From positions 1-64,000 of the forward strand of contig SFBI01000102.1 of assembly GCA_007095845.1 (NCBI GenBank): a stretch of DNA of 64,000 bases, read 5' to 3'. The translations under genes and the position numbers were made by a program. Below the pieces are notes generated by a model, which made no database searches, was not told where the DNA came from, and saw only the letters and a program-made list of their open reading frames with translations. This stretch comes from Microcystis aeruginosa Ma_MB_S_20031200_S102 (GTDB lineage Bacteria; Cyanobacteriota; Cyanobacteriia; Cyanobacteriales; Microcystaceae). Within the stretch, counting starts at the first letter, position 1. Each line of letters begins with the position of its first letter. Shown piece by piece: positions 7,802 through 17,977 of the stretch.

Positions 7802-9036
7802 ATCTCTGATTTATACCCAAAAGCAACTAACTCAAATTCCGTGCGAATTACCTCGACCCTGGCAAAATTTGCCTCTTGTAATTTCTGGTTGAGATTTTGG
7901 GAGGTAAAACCAGTTTTATGAGCCATATAGGGCATTCCGGGAACTTCTGTTCCCATACCGTAAAACATCCATAAAGCTCGCACCGGACCACCGGGAGAAA
8001 TATATAAAGGTTCATTTTCCATATCGCCTCTAGCGACAAATTCGGCGGCAGTTTGCATATCGGGAACTACGATCATCAAAAAGCCTTCGGGTTTAAGAAT
8101 GCGTTTAAATTCCTCCAGTGCGATGGGAACTTCGTAATGATAAATATGTTCTAGATTATGACTAGAAAAAACCCCATCGACGCAGTTATCGGGAACGGCA
8201 CTTAAATCGGTAATCGTTCCTAAAATATCGGGGTTAACAGCGGTATTAATATCGAGGCGAATTTCTTGCCAATTGCCATCGCGGAATAGTTGGGGTAGAG
8301 CTTCGGGATTATAGGGACCACAACCCACATTTAAAACCAGTTTTTTCGGGGATTTTAGCGCTGTTATACCTGGGGGAGCATTCCACGCTAATAAACAAAT
8401 ATTTTTGAAACCAAGCAAACCGTGATCAGCGACTTGATAATCTAAAATTATCTGAGCTTGGGGATGGATTTTAGTAAAATCTTTTATGGCCTGTTGGAGC
8501 GCAGGATGCTGACATTTATTGATGATAATTAAAGCGGAATCAGACCAAAACTTTTTGGCTAAAAGTAAGGAGATCAAGAGAGAGCGATAGTCTTCGGCAG
8601 CATCGTAGTAATAAACTCCCAGCTTTTCTTCACTGTTTAATTCTTCCAGATCATCGAAAAAGTTTTCCGTTTCTTGATCGCTTAAAAATATCTGTTCTGA
8701 TAGTTGAAAATCCTCCAAATCCTCAGATAATATAGTTAGTTTTTCTCCCGATGGATCGTATTTAAAAAAAGCTTCTACGCCATAACCGAAGCGATCGCTA
8801 TTATTGCAAAAAGCGGCGACTAAACTACTGCGACGAAAACAACCAATTTGACAGTAAACCTCGTCCGGTTGCAGACAGTCAACGGCTAGATTGAGCAGGG
8901 GAAAGAGATTGCGATCAGGATAGGAGGCGGTTTTTTCGCTTAAAAGGGTTAATTGCTCGGAAATAGGCGACATTAGAGGCGATCCCCAATCCTGATACTG
9001 TTGGGGCAGTTTTTCTAAGAATTTCTGTAAATCCAT
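7777..9036 (-). CDS. SAM-dependent methyltransferase with N-terminal extension
   Basis: 419 aa. The C-terminal half is a class I methyltransferase: LVLNVGCGPYNPE at about 232-244 is the SAM-binding glycine motif, LDINTAVNPDI the acidic motif II, FSSHNLEHIYHYEV and FKRILKPEGFLMIVVPD the motifs typical of Methyltransf_11-type enzymes. The N-terminal half (DEVYCQIGCFRRSSLVAAF) resembles another, degenerate Rossmann-like methyltransferase domain. Substrate unknown; such proteins often act in polysaccharide or glycolipid modification. The last residues (EIGDREMGG) are encoded by the adjacent simple repeat, so the natural stop has probably been replaced by repeat DNA. Confidence 0.8.
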   Translation of the reverse strand: MDLQKFLEKLPQQYQDWGSPLMSPISEQLTLLSEKTASYPDRNLFPLLNLAVDCLQPDEVYCQIGCFRRSSLVAAFCNNSDRFGYGVEAFFKYDPSGEKLTILSEDLEDFQLSEQIFLSDQETENFFDDLEELNSEEKLGVYYYDAAEDYRSLLISLLLAKKFWSDSALIIINKCQHPALQQAIKDFTKIHPQAQIILDYQVADHGLLGFKNICLLAWNAPPGITALKSPKKLVLNVGCGPYNPEALPQLFRDGNWQEIRLDINTAVNPDILGTITDLSAVPDNCVDGVFSSHNLEHIYHYEVPIALEEFKRILKPEGFLMIVVPDMQTAAEFVARGDMENEPLYISPGGPVRALWMFYGMGTEVPGMPYMAHKTGFTSQNLNQKLQEANFARVEVIRTEFELVAFGYKSEIGDREMGG

Positions 9037-9174
9037 ACCTTGGCTCTTGCAAAAGTGACGATCCTCACCCCTTAATCATAGATCGTTATCTTCGGGATGA
9101 AGTCACTGCCTCGATTTTGGAAGAGTGCTAATCTGATCTATTAGCCCATTAGCACCAGTAGAGGAACTTCTGAT

Positions 9175-10032
9175 ATGCCCTACAACTGCTTCCAGATCAA
9201 ATTTTGGGGAGTACGGGGGAGTATTCCCTGTCCAGGTTCGGAAACCGTTCGTTATGGTGGTAATACTTCCTGTGTGGAGATGCAAGTCGGTGGAGAAAGA
9301 TTAATTTTTGACGGTGGTACAGGGTTACGCATCCTAGGACAGTCCTTGATGGCAGAAAGTCCAGCGAAAGCCCATTTATTTTTCAGTCACTCCCATTGGG
9401 ATCATATTCAGGGTTTTCCTTTTTTTATCCCCGCTTTTATCAGGGGCAATACTTTTAATATCTACGCGGTTCCTTCCCCCAACGGGGCAACCTTAAAGCA
9501 AAGATTAGACGATCAGATGTCACATCCTAATTTTCCTGTGTCTTTGCAGATTATGGAGGCCGATTTAGAATTTTATAATCTAGAAATGGGCGAAACCGTC
9601 CACTGTGGGGATGTCACCGTCGAAACTCGTCCTTTAAATCATCCAGGGGAAGCGGTGGGTTATCGGGTAAATTGGCAGGGTTTATCGGCAGCTTATATCA
9701 CCGATACTGAACATTTTCCCGATCGCCTTGATGATAACGTTTTGGCTTTAGCTCGGCAAGCGGATGTGATGATTATTGATGCTACCTACACCGATGAGGA
9801 ATACAACGATCCTAAGTATTCTAAGGTGGGTTGGGGTCATTCCACTTGGCAGCAAGCAGTTAAAATCGCTAGGGCAGCGCAAGTTAAGCAGTTAGTTTTA
9901 TTTCATCACAATCCCGCCCATAATGACGATTTTCTCGATCGCATTGGGGAAGAGGCAAGAAAGATTTTCCCTGCAACTATTCTCGCCCAGGAAGGCCTCT
10001 CGATCGAACTGCAGCCAGAAGTTCTCCGATAG
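9175..10032 (+). CDS. MBL fold metallo-hydrolase
   Basis: 285 aa with the full metallo-beta-lactamase metal set: FFSHSHWDHIQG gives H72, H74, D76 and H77; LNHPGEAVGYR, ITDTEH and VLFHHNPAHND supply the later His and Asp ligands. The N-terminus KFWGVRGSIPCPG with YGGNTSC is typical of a phosphodiesterase-like subgroup near the RNase Z/PhnP branch, often annotated as cAMP phosphodiesterase class II-like. It probably cleaves a phosphodiester or phosphate ester in the cytoplasm; substrate unknown. ubiE/menG follows on the same strand. Confidence 0.88.
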   Translation: MPYNCFQIKFWGVRGSIPCPGSETVRYGGNTSCVEMQVGGERLIFDGGTGLRILGQSLMAESPAKAHLFFSHSHWDHIQGFPFFIPAFIRGNTFNIYAVPSPNGATLKQRLDDQMSHPNFPVSLQIMEADLEFYNLEMGETVHCGDVTVETRPLNHPGEAVGYRVNWQGLSAAYITDTEHFPDRLDDNVLALARQADVMIIDATYTDEEYNDPKYSKVGWGHSTWQQAVKIARAAQVKQLVLFHHNPAHNDDFLDRIGEEARKIFPATILAQEGLSIELQPEVLR

Positions 10033-10118
10033 ATGGTCAACAGCTTATCCCCGTGAGCGGAGATAGGATAGAATGGTGTAACTTCATCTGGGATTTTCTC
10101 TGGTGCTATATTATCGAA

Positions 10119-10817
10119 ATGTCCAATCAATCCTCACCTAACTCCACAGAAATACAAGCAATTTTTGATCAGATCGCTCCCAAATATGACCGACTTAATC
10201 AAGAATTAAGTTTAGGATTACACCGCGTCTGGAAATTAATGACAGTCAAGTGGTGTCAACCCGAAAAAGGGGATTTTGCCCTCGATATCTGTTGTGGTAG
10301 CGGCGACCTAACTAACCTATTGTCAAAACAAGTGGGTAAAACCGGCCAAGTGATCGGACTAGATTTTTCCCCACAACAATTAAAAATCGCCCGTCAACGT
10401 TTTAGCTCCACTAATATTAACTGGATGGAAGGGGATGCCCTCAATTTACCCTTTGCCGATTCTAGCTTTGATTGTGCCACTATTGGCTATGGATTACGCA
10501 ATGTGGTCGATATTGCCCAATGTCTGGGGGAATTATACCGAGTCTTGAAACCGGGCGCTAAAGCGGCGATTCTGGACTTCCATCAACCCACCGAAACCAT
10601 CGCCAAATTATTCCAAAACTGGTATCTCGATCATATCGTCGTTCCCGCTGCCGAGCGTTATGGTCTCACTGACCAGTACGCTTATATTAGTCCCAGTATC
10701 GATCGCTTTCCCCAGGGCCGAGAACAGGTAAAATTAGGCTATCAGTCGGGATTTTCCAGCGCTGTTCACTATCCACTCCTAGCAGGACTGATGGGAGTGT
10801 TAGTCTTGAAGAAATAA
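10119..10817 (+). CDS. demethylphylloquinone/quinone C-methyltransferase, UbiE/MenG family
   Basis: 232 aa from ATG 10119; the longer frame from 10053 adds 22 residues without family character. Family signatures: FDQIAPKYDRLNQELSLGLH near the N-terminus, LDICCGSGDLTNLL (SAM motif I), VIGLDFSPQQL, ATIGYGLRNVVD and the post-motif RVLKPGAKAAILDF. In cyanobacteria this family (MenG) carries out the last ring methylation of phylloquinone, the secondary electron acceptor of photosystem I, as there is no ubiquinone. The precise quinone is inferred from organism type. Clustered with the metallo-hydrolase and DUF445 gene on the + strand. Confidence 0.92.
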   Translation: MSNQSSPNSTEIQAIFDQIAPKYDRLNQELSLGLHRVWKLMTVKWCQPEKGDFALDICCGSGDLTNLLSKQVGKTGQVIGLDFSPQQLKIARQRFSSTNINWMEGDALNLPFADSSFDCATIGYGLRNVVDIAQCLGELYRVLKPGAKAAILDFHQPTETIAKLFQNWYLDHIVVPAAERYGLTDQYAYISPSIDRFPQGREQVKLGYQSGFSSAVHYPLLAGLMGVLVLKK

Positions 10818-10852
10818 CCTACTGACATTTCTGTTTATTTTTAGCTGCTAAA

Positions 10853-12091
10853 TTGAATCTCCCTACTCTTTGGACATGGATATTACCGCCGATCGCGGGG
10901 GCAATTATTGGCTATTTTACCAACGATGTAGCCATAAAAATGCTATTTCGTCCCTACAAGGCGATTTATATCGGTAAGCATCCTCTTCCCTTCACACCGG
11001 GACTAATTCCTCGCAATCAAGATCGATTAGCTGTCCGGGTATCGGATACGATCATGGGTTCCCTGTTAACCCCCGCGGAACTACAAAAACTGGCTAAACG
11101 ACTCCTCGACACGGAAAGGGTACAGGGGGCGATACTCTGGCTGTTACAATTAGCTTTAAAACAAATCAAAGGCGATCGGCAAGCAAAAACCGCCGAGATT
11201 TTGGCGGCGATTCTTCACGATTTATTCGGGGAATCTTTAGCGAAATTACTCAAAGTTTTAGCCCGACGACAGGACTTTTTAGAAAAACAGATCAATCAAA
11301 TTTTTGATCGCCTAGTCTTAGAATTTTCTCTCAGTGAACAACAGGCGCGACAATTCTCCGATTGGCTATTAGAAACCGTCTTACCTGCTGATGTTATCCG
11401 TCTAGCTTTAATCGATTTTTTAACCGATCGCAATATTCAAGTTATCGATGAAGGATTTCGGGAAAAAACCAGTGGAACCTATTGGGTAGTAGCCAATTTA
11501 TTCGGTTTACGCAATGCCCTGGCTCGCTTACGCACTTTTTGCCTTGATGAAAAGGATTTAGCTAATACCAGAATCAAAGAATTATTACTATCTTTAGAGA
11601 TGCGTAATCGTCTGAAAAACTGGTTACAAAGTATCTCTTTACAAAATTTACCTATCTCCACCGTCAGACAATTGCGTAAAACCACTAGAGACACGGTGCG
11701 AATTTATATTCAAGAAAGTGGCGAACAATTTCTGCAAGATTTTGGACAAACGATCGACTGGGATCAAATCGCTAATTTAATTATTAACCGTCTGCAATCT
11801 TCGGGGTCAATGACTACATCATTAGGGGTAATTAGTCAAGAGTTAGCGTTAATTTTAGAGCGTTATCTAGAGGAAGATTTAGAGAAATTAGTCGCCCAAA
11901 TGATCCCAATTCTCAACATCGATCAGGTAATCCGCGATCGGGTGAATGCCACTTCCCCTGCTGATCTGGAAAATGCTATTCAAGGAATTGTTAAACAAGA
12001 ATTACAGGGAATTGTTAATCTTGGTGGTATTCTCGGTCTTCTAGTTGGACTAATACAAACAATTATTTTAATTGCACAGAATCCGGCGTAA
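10853..12091 (+). CDS. DUF445 family membrane protein (UPF0754-like), TTG start
   Basis: 412 aa, starting with TTG at 10853. The first residues ([20 protein letters not shown]) are the expected family N-terminus, so the unusual start is accepted. The N-terminal helix is followed by the hallmark [20 protein letters not shown] and [15 protein letters not shown] long mostly helical soluble middle follows, then a C-terminal membrane helix ([20 protein letters not shown]). The hairpin shape, with anchors at both ends, suggests an envelope structural role; function is unproven. The gene converges with the DUF2993 gene, with a hairpin in between. Confidence 0.9.
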   Translation: MNLPTLWTWILPPIAGAIIGYFTNDVAIKMLFRPYKAIYIGKHPLPFTPGLIPRNQDRLAVRVSDTIMGSLLTPAELQKLAKRLLDTERVQGAILWLLQLALKQIKGDRQAKTAEILAAILHDLFGESLAKLLKVLARRQDFLEKQINQIFDRLVLEFSLSEQQARQFSDWLLETVLPADVIRLALIDFLTDRNIQVIDEGFREKTSGTYWVVANLFGLRNALARLRTFCLDEKDLANTRIKELLLSLEMRNRLKNWLQSISLQNLPISTVRQLRKTTRDTVRIYIQESGEQFLQDFGQTIDWDQIANLIINRLQSSGSMTTSLGVISQELALILERYLEEDLEKLVAQMIPILNIDQVIRDRVNATSPADLENAIQGIVKQELQGIVNLGGILGLLVGLIQTIILIAQNPA

Positions 12092-12097
12092 TAATTA

Positions 12098-12123
12098 GGT
12101 GGGTTAAACTAAGTTAACCCACC
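12098..12123. terminator. intergenic hairpin between convergent genes
   Basis: GGTGGGTTAA (12098-12107) pairs perfectly with TTAACCCACC (12114-12123) around a six-base loop. It sits between the stop codons of the DUF445 (+) and DUF2993 (-) genes. There is no strong T-run on either side, so it may be a weak two-way terminator or an mRNA-stabilising hairpin. Confidence 0.55.
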
Positions 12124-12142
12124 GGAATTATCCCGTTTATTG

Positions 12143-12865
12143 TTAAGGTAAAATCAAAAAACTTCCCTGACAGAAAAGAGTTTGATCGTCAAGAATAAAA
12201 GATTTAATCTCCACATCTTTGCCTAAATCGACAGTAAAAGGTTGCAAATCAATAGATAAATCTGGGGCTAAACCTTGCCATTGTCGGGGATTAATCCCTA
12301 AAGTGCGGTCATCTTCTAGGGTAATATCAGCGCTAAAAATTACTTCTGCACCTGTTTCTCTGTGGCCGAGAAGAGAGAAATAACCCTGATTTAGGAGAAC
12401 ATTTTTCCAGTTAAACTGCTGTTGTGAGATAATTTCTCTGGCGTTAACAACTCCGTTATTTTCTAGGGAAAAAATTAGTAAATCGGCAAAAGCATTAATT
12501 AAAATAGTCGAGGCGATCGAATTATTTAAATCCTGCTCGTTAATTTCCACTTCACCGCTAACCCGAATAGGTTCCAAAATTTTTAGGGGTTTCCCTCGCA
12601 AAACCTGCCCGATATTAAGACGAATATTTTCCCCTCTTAATTGCGCTTTACCCAGATGTAAACCCTGATAAATCGCCTTTCCTACGGCTAAAAATACCCC
12701 GGGAATATAACCGCGCAAAATTTGCCGATCATGACCTTGCAGCTGCATTTCTAAATCTTCTATCTGTTCTACTTGCGTTCTTAAGAACAGACGTACTGCT
12801 GGCGGCAAAACCTTACTAATAATCTCACTTTGAGTATTGACCCACATAAACGTTATCTCACTCAC
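12143..12865 (-). CDS. DUF2993 (LmeA-like) protein
   Basis: 240 aa without signal peptide or clear membrane helix. The order of segments (LFLRTQVEQIEDLEMQLQGH, GYIPGVFLAVGKAIYQGLHL, and the beta-rich C-terminus) fits the DUF2993 family, whose mycobacterial member LmeA binds phospholipids. Cyanobacterial copies are common and uncharacterised. The alternating hydrophobic pattern suggests a tubular lipid-binding beta fold. Role in lipid or envelope handling is inferred. Confidence 0.8.
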   Translation of the reverse strand: MSEITFMWVNTQSEIISKVLPPAVRLFLRTQVEQIEDLEMQLQGHDRQILRGYIPGVFLAVGKAIYQGLHLGKAQLRGENIRLNIGQVLRGKPLKILEPIRVSGEVEINEQDLNNSIASTILINAFADLLIFSLENNGVVNAREIISQQQFNWKNVLLNQGYFSLLGHRETGAEVIFSADITLEDDRTLGINPRQWQGLAPDLSIDLQPFTVDLGKDVEIKSFILDDQTLFCQGSFLILP

Positions 12866-13004
12866 TCCACAATGTTTCTAATTGTAACAGAGCTAGATCG
12901 ATCGAACCATGAGGGGCTGCCCTCAGCTATCAGTTATAGGTAAAAACTTCGCTACTTTCTTTTCACTGATTACTGATCACTGATCCCTGAAAAGCCGCTA
13001 ATTT

Positions 13005-13826
13005 TTAGGTTTTTGAGGCGTTGAGGGAATTAAAACGAGGGGAAAGATAGGCGACTAAAATTCCAAGGGCAAAACCGATTAAATTGCGGAAAAGGGGCAG
13101 TAATTCACTGGTGCGAGTAACCACCGGTCCGATGCCAAAAGCAACAAAGAGAATAAACCAGAGGGGAGAGACAATTAAAACCCATTGCCAAGCGAAAACC
13201 TGTCCTTCTTTGCGGGGAATACCGGCAAAACCGAAGACTAAACCGCCGACAATTGACGTAATTAAAGTTAAAATCCACTGTTCCCTCGGTAAACCGGGGA
13301 CTACCGCACAACCACCTTTAACTAAACAGCCTTTTACCGTATCCAAAGATTGTACGATCGCGTTATTTTCGCCATTTTCCCGGACAAAATACATATTACC
13401 GAAACGGGCCTGTAATTCGATCCAAAAAGTGCGGGGTAAAAATTCATAGACGGCATCACCAATACTAAAAGATAGTAGATTACCGCCGCGACCATCGGCC
13501 ACTAGGAGAATACTTTTATCATCCAATCCCCAGAAATTAATCACTGCTCGGCCAGGGCTGCGGTCATATTGGGTTAAAACTCGCATTTTCCAGCCAGTTT
13601 CCCCCTGAAATGTCTCGATATCTCGGATTAATGCCTCTTCCTGTTTTGCGGGTAGATAATTGGCTAAATCAACGATCGGAGTGGCTTGATTGGGCAGTAA
13701 TTCGGGATTATTTACCGCTAGAGCTTGATTTGGGCAGATAATCCAACCCAGACAGCTAATGACACCAATGACAAGAGCGATCGAGATTCCTCGGCAAAAA
13801 CGATTGAGCATAGCACTTGCAGACAA
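13005..13826 (-). CDS. psb32: TPM domain protein, Psb32-like thylakoid protein
   Basis: 273 aa. A signal peptide/anchor (about 10-37, ending near NQALA) leads into a TPM domain (about 45-165: TPIVDLANYLPAKQEEAL, LLVADGRGGNLLSFSIGDAV), followed by three C-terminal hydrophobic helices (about 183-201, 212-233, 240-262). This layout fits Psb32, a thylakoid protein reported to protect photosystem II during photodamage and repair. TPM domains have acid phosphatase activity in plant homologues. The name rests on domain layout and cyanobacterial origin, so it is probable rather than certain. Confidence 0.75.
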   Translation of the reverse strand: MSASAMLNRFCRGISIALVIGVISCLGWIICPNQALAVNNPELLPNQATPIVDLANYLPAKQEEALIRDIETFQGETGWKMRVLTQYDRSPGRAVINFWGLDDKSILLVADGRGGNLLSFSIGDAVYEFLPRTFWIELQARFGNMYFVRENGENNAIVQSLDTVKGCLVKGGCAVVPGLPREQWILTLITSIVGGLVFGFAGIPRKEGQVFAWQWVLIVSPLWFILFVAFGIGPVVTRTSELLPLFRNLIGFALGILVAYLSPRFNSLNASKT

Positions 13827-14183
13827 TGAGAATTTTTTAAGTAAGGGTGTAGGCTAACTTTCAGTTTCTTTACACTTATTTACTTTATCTTAAGGGAATT
13901 CTCAACTTTAGTCACTCAGTTATCAGTCATCGTCCTCAGTCGTCAGACTTTTTCTCCCCATTTGCCACCTCCCCCCGCTGTCCTTCTCTGAGAATCTTGA
14001 TGATTAATAGTAAATTCGGTTATTAAAAACTGATTATTTATTCCCCCTTTGCCTTTTGCCTCTCCTTATAAGTGGCCTCTGCTCAACGGATTTAGTATAA
14101 TGATCAATTCGATCAAGGTAGTGCAGATTACAACAAAACTGAGCCTCGATGAGACTCAGTTTCGAGTTTTTAAGGGCGGGAAG
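13827..14183. other. intergenic region with dispersed repeat
   Basis: Between the Psb32-like gene and the 3' end of the sigma factor gene. It contains a dispersed repeat (14017-14100, CGGTTATTAAAAACTGATTA...ACGGATTTAGTAT) that recurs at 52849, 54871 and, inverted, at 1985, plus short fragments of the CAGTTATCAGT repeat near 13915-13945. A frame at 14049-14330 overlaps the sigma factor end antisense and is not accepted. Confidence 0.6.
14136..14162 (-). terminator. putative terminator of the sigma factor gene
   Basis: AAACTGAG-C-CTC / GAG-A-CTCAGTTT forms an 11-pair stem with one mismatch and a GAT loop. On the minus strand it is followed by TTTTGTTGT. It lies about 20 bp past the sigma factor stop codon. 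Confidence 0.6.
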
Positions 14184-15434
14184 TTAACGAATGTACTCTT
14201 TGAGGATACTATTACGGTTAGGGTGACGCAGTTTCCGCAGGGCCTTGGCTTCTATTTGACGAATGCGCTCGCGAGTGACGTTGAAAATCTGGCCGATTTC
14301 TTCGAGTGTTTTCATCCGGCCGTCATCTAAACCGTAGCGCAGCCGCAGCACATCGCGTTCGCGAGGACTAAGGGTATCGAGGACATTTTCTAAATCCTCG
14401 CGTAATAAATTTTTAGAAACTTCATCTTCTGGGGTTTCCCCATCCGCTTCGATAAAGTCTCCTAAACGGGAATCTTCTTCTTTACCGATGGGAGTCTCTA
14501 GAGAAATCGGTAATTGGGCAGATTTGGCAATAAAACGCAGTTTCTCGATGGTCATCTCCATCTTGGTGGCGATTTCTTCCTCGGTGGGTTTGCGACGCAT
14601 TTCCTGAGAAAGAATCTTGGTGGTTTTTTTGATCCGGGAGATGGTTTCGTAGAGGTGGACGGGAAGACGAATGGTGCGGGATTGATCGGCGATCGCGCGG
14701 GTGATGGCTTGACGAATCCACCAAGTGGCATAGGTGGAGAATTTATAACCCTTTTCGTGGTCGAATTTTTCGGCGGCGCGGATCAAACCGAGGGAACCTT
14801 CTTGAATTAAATCTTGGAAGGAAAGACCGCGATTCATGTATTTCTTGGCGATCGAAACCACTAAACGCAGGTTCGATTGTACCATTTTCTCCTTAGCGCG
14901 ACGACCATGGTACAAACGACGCTTAAAGGCCGATAAGTATTCCTTTGATTTGGCCAGCCATTCTTCCAGCAGGGGATCCGTTAGCTCCGTCTTACCTAAA
15001 TAAGCCTTAATATCCGATAATTTCGGTTCTTTTTCCGATTTTTCAACGATAATTTTCTCGATGCGCTCGAACAAGAAAACCTGTTTTCCCCATTCAGCAT
15101 CGCTATAGAGGCAAAAATCTTCGCGAATGCGTTCTAATTTCAGGAGATCGGCGATTTTTCTCGCTAATTCGATCTCCTCCTCCGCTCTCAATAACCGAAT
15201 CCTGCCGATTTCTTGCAGATAAATCCGAATCGAATCTTCTGTATAGGGTTTTTTTCTAGCGGCGTCGCGACGCCGAGCGCTGGCAAGGCGGCGGGTTTTT
15301 TTGCCATCGTTGCTATCGCTGGTTTCTTCTAGCTCTAACTCGATATCCTCATCATCGAAGTCTTCGTCTAGGTCAATCAAATCTAAATCCAATGGCGGCT
15401 CGGTAAGGGTTAGTACATCGTGGGCCTGCATCAT
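14184..15434 (-). CDS. rpoD: principal RNA polymerase sigma factor (RpoD/SigA)
   Basis: 416 aa. It directs RNA polymerase to housekeeping promoters. Visible regions: an acidic N-terminal tail ([20 protein letters not shown]), region 1.2 ([17 protein letters not shown]), region 2 with [17 protein letters not shown], region 3 ([19 protein letters not shown]) and region 4 with the helix-turn-helix [19 protein letters not shown]. The stretch between 1.2 and 2 and the total length fit the cyanobacterial group 1 factor SigA rather than the shorter group 2 factors. Two starts (15434, 15431) are equivalent. A long leader and gene-free region lies upstream. Confidence 0.92.
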   Translation of the reverse strand: MMQAHDVLTLTEPPLDLDLIDLDEDFDDEDIELELEETSDSNDGKKTRRLASARRRDAARKKPYTEDSIRIYLQEIGRIRLLRAEEEIELARKIADLLKLERIREDFCLYSDAEWGKQVFLFERIEKIIVEKSEKEPKLSDIKAYLGKTELTDPLLEEWLAKSKEYLSAFKRRLYHGRRAKEKMVQSNLRLVVSIAKKYMNRGLSFQDLIQEGSLGLIRAAEKFDHEKGYKFSTYATWWIRQAITRAIADQSRTIRLPVHLYETISRIKKTTKILSQEMRRKPTEEEIATKMEMTIEKLRFIAKSAQLPISLETPIGKEEDSRLGDFIEADGETPEDEVSKNLLREDLENVLDTLSPRERDVLRLRYGLDDGRMKTLEEIGQIFNVTRERIRQIEAKALRKLRHPNRNSILKEYIR

Positions 15435-16019
15435 GCCGTTTTCCTCTTGCTCCTTCTGTGCAAAACTAGAAGATCGAATCTCAATCTAGGTGATACTGAA
15501 CAAATTTGTGTCTCAAATCCGAGACGGGGAAAGACTTTTCCGATTGTAGCTTTAATTACAACAAATGGGAGAAGATTTTTGCTTAAATTTCCTTGTGTCG
15601 ATGCGATTTTAGCGACACGGAATGCTGTTTTAGCTCGGTCAACTCATAATCTGGCTCCTGCAAAAATTGGATAAATGGCTGGAGGACTGGAATCCGATCG
15701 CCGGTTTGTCTGCGGTGTTGACCAGATAGCTAACGATCAAAGGAATTATCGCACGGGTTAACTGTTGCCACTAAGCAAGGGGAACAGCATCCCTAGATGC
15801 CTTGGCTAATTCTTTCTAGTCCTTAGCCATTGTATTGAATTTGATCGGATTCTTGCGGATAAATTTCATCCCTCATTGCTTTTACGCGAATCCAATTTTA
15901 ATACACTTGTATTAAAATTGTTAGAGCGCAAGCTCATAATATTAACTTAGCAACATTTTAGAAATTTGCGAGACAAATTTAAGATTTTCTCCAACAGCGA
16001 CGTGGGAATTATGAATTAT
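15435..16019. other. long gene-free region upstream of the sigma factor gene
   Basis: About 585 bases between the start of rpoD and the simple repeat at 16020. It contains a perfect 12-bp inverted repeat (15893-15920) and probably the sigma factor promoter(s) and leader. Two weak frames (15301-15489, 15420-15674) are composed of antisense shadow and random sequence and are rejected. No RNA gene was recognised by eye. Confidence 0.5.
15893..15920. repeat. perfect 12-bp inverted repeat
   Basis: CAATTTTAATAC (15893-15904) and GTATTAAAATTG (15909-15920) around ACTT. All pairs match. It lies alone in the gene-free stretch between rpoD and leuA; it could be an operator-like site or an A/T-rich hairpin. 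Confidence 0.5.
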
Positions 16020-16199
16020 CAATTATGAATTGGGGAAGTGGGGAAGTGGGGAAGTGGGGAAGTGGGGAAGTGGGGAAGTGGGGAAGTGGGGAAGTGGGGA
16101 AGTGGGGAAGTGGGGAAGTGGGGAAGTGGGGTGTGAGGAAATTTCAACTAAAACCCTAAAACCCTAAAACCCTAACACCCTAACACCCCAACACCCTAT
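16020..16199 (-). repeat. composite simple-sequence repeat: GGGGAAGT tract plus AACCCTA telomere-like tract
   Basis: About thirteen tandem 9-bp units of GGGGAAGTG (16032-16131), then TGAGGAAATTTCAACTAAAAC, then telomere-like units AACCCTAA/AACACCCT to 16199. Read on the minus strand it has the same order as the copies at 7640 and 51737. It abuts the leuA stop codon (16200). Confidence 0.9.
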
Positions 16200-17801
16200 C
16201 TAGACTTGTAGCATTTCTGGGGTTTTTTCCTTCTGCTGCAGTGCGACGTGGAGACGGTTTAAGGCGCTGACGTAGGCACGAGCGGAGGCGACAATAATAT
16301 CGGTATCGGCCGCGCGAGCAGAATAGGTGCGTCCTGCGTAACGGAGACGGATGGTCACTTCTCCTAAAGCATCGATTCCCTCGGTTACTTCTCGCACCGA
16401 GAAAGAGATTAATTCGTTAGGAATCTGCACCACTCGATCGATCGCTTTGCAGAGAGCATCCACGGGACCTGTACCAATGGCCGCATCGGATAACTCGCTA
16501 CCGTCGGGAGTGCGAATCGTTACCGTGGCCGTGGGTCTGGCGTTATTGCCACAGGACACTTGTACTAACTCAAGGCGGAAGTGATCGGGAACCGTGTCGA
16601 TTTCATCGTTAACAATCGCTTCTAGATCGCGATCGGTGATTTCCTTTTTGCGATCGGCCATTTCTTTAAACTGGATAAAAGCGTTATTAAGTTCCGTTTC
16701 CGAAAGCTCAAAACCCAATTCCTGTAACCGAGAGCGAAAAGCGTTGCGGCCGGAGAGTTTACCGAGAACGATCTGATTATTAGTCAAACCGATCGATTCT
16801 GCATCCATAATCTCATAGGTGAGTTTATGTTTTAACACTCCGTCCTGATGGATTCCGGACTCGTGTGCGAAAGCGTTAGCACCGACGATCGCCTTATTCG
16901 GTTGCACGATCATGCCGGTAAGATTAGAAACTAGGCGAGAAGTGCGATAGATTTCCTTGGTGTTGATCTTGGTTAAAGGTTCCGTGGATTCTGGGGGACG
17001 ACCGAGGAAAGGATTAAAATAGGAGCGCCGCACATGAAGGGCCATCACCAATTCTTCTAGGGAAGCATTACCAGCACGCTCACCGATACCGTTAATAGTA
17101 CATTCCAACTGTCGAGCGCCATTTTTAACCGCTTCGAGGAAATTAGCCACCGCTAACCCTAAATCATCGTGACCATGGACGGAGATAATCGCTTGGTCGA
17201 TATTGGGGACATTTTCCTTAATACCACGGATTAAAGCCCCAAATTCGCTGGGGGTAGTGTAACCGACGGTATCGGGAATATTAACGGTGGTAGCTCCTGC
17301 GGCGATCGCTCTTTCGAGGACTTGATAGAGAAATTCCGGATCGCTGCGGCCGGCATCTTCGGGGGAAAATTCCACATCATTAAGGAAGGATTTGGCATAG
17401 GCCACCATTTCTGGCACAATCTCAAGAACTTCCTGACGAGTCTTCTTAAGTTTGTATTGGAGGTGGATATCAGATGTGGCTAGGAAGGTGTGAATTCTGG
17501 GCTTGGCGGCGGGTCTGAGCGCATCGGCTGCTGATTTGATATCTTTTTGGGTAGTGCGGGCTAATCCGCAAATAATCGGGCTATCAGCTTCACTGCCGAC
17601 GCTGCCGGCAATTTTCTGCACAGCTTCAAAGTCCCCCGGACTAGCGTGGGGAAAACCTGCTTCAATGACATCAACTCCCAGTCGTGCCAGTGCGCGCGCT
17701 ATGGTTAGCTTCTCATCCACATTTAAAGCGGCACCCGGGGACTGTTCCCCATCTCGAAGGGTGGTATCGAAGATAATCACACGATCTGGACTGGTATTCA
17801 T
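16200..17801 (-). CDS. leuA: 2-isopropylmalate synthase
   Basis: 533 aa. It condenses acetyl-CoA with 2-oxoisovalerate, the first committed step of leucine synthesis. The catalytic TIM barrel has [19 protein letters not shown] (metal-binding Asp and Arg), [18 protein letters not shown] (metal-binding His pair) and the [18 protein letters not shown] signature. A connecting region ([20 protein letters not shown]) and the C-terminal LeuA allosteric dimer domain (about 395-515) for leucine feedback follow. Full length. No leader peptide was seen. The 3' end abuts a simple-sequence repeat. Confidence 0.96.
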   Translation of the reverse strand: MNTSPDRVIIFDTTLRDGEQSPGAALNVDEKLTIARALARLGVDVIEAGFPHASPGDFEAVQKIAGSVGSEADSPIICGLARTTQKDIKSAADALRPAAKPRIHTFLATSDIHLQYKLKKTRQEVLEIVPEMVAYAKSFLNDVEFSPEDAGRSDPEFLYQVLERAIAAGATTVNIPDTVGYTTPSEFGALIRGIKENVPNIDQAIISVHGHDDLGLAVANFLEAVKNGARQLECTINGIGERAGNASLEELVMALHVRRSYFNPFLGRPPESTEPLTKINTKEIYRTSRLVSNLTGMIVQPNKAIVGANAFAHESGIHQDGVLKHKLTYEIMDAESIGLTNNQIVLGKLSGRNAFRSRLQELGFELSETELNNAFIQFKEMADRKKEITDRDLEAIVNDEIDTVPDHFRLELVQVSCGNNARPTATVTIRTPDGSELSDAAIGTGPVDALCKAIDRVVQIPNELISFSVREVTEGIDALGEVTIRLRYAGRTYSARAADTDIIVASARAYVSALNRLHVALQQKEKTPEMLQV

Positions 17802-17977
17802 AGTTTTTTTGTACCGTTAACGAACTTGGGAGTTGTTCCTCTGATTATAGCAGCCGAGGCCGAGGGGGTTGTTAAGGAAAATTGCCCTGAGAATTTCTCG
17901 ACTTGCTCGCGCTTTTCCGGCTTGCCCTTTTTTTGGCTACCATAGAGGGTATAGATAAACTGGCGAGGGATTTAACA

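Noticed and set aside
14049-14330. 93-codon + frame opposite the rpoD 3' end
   Set aside because: Shadow of region 4 of the sigma factor; begins in a dispersed repeat.
15420-15674. 84-codon + frame upstream of rpoD
   Set aside because: Unusual composition, no ribosome site, starts antisense to the rpoD N-terminus.
16032-16131. Regular 9-bp array looked like a CRISPR or satellite at first
   Set aside because: Units are identical without spacers; CRISPR needs unique spacers of about 30 bp. It is a simple tandem repeat.
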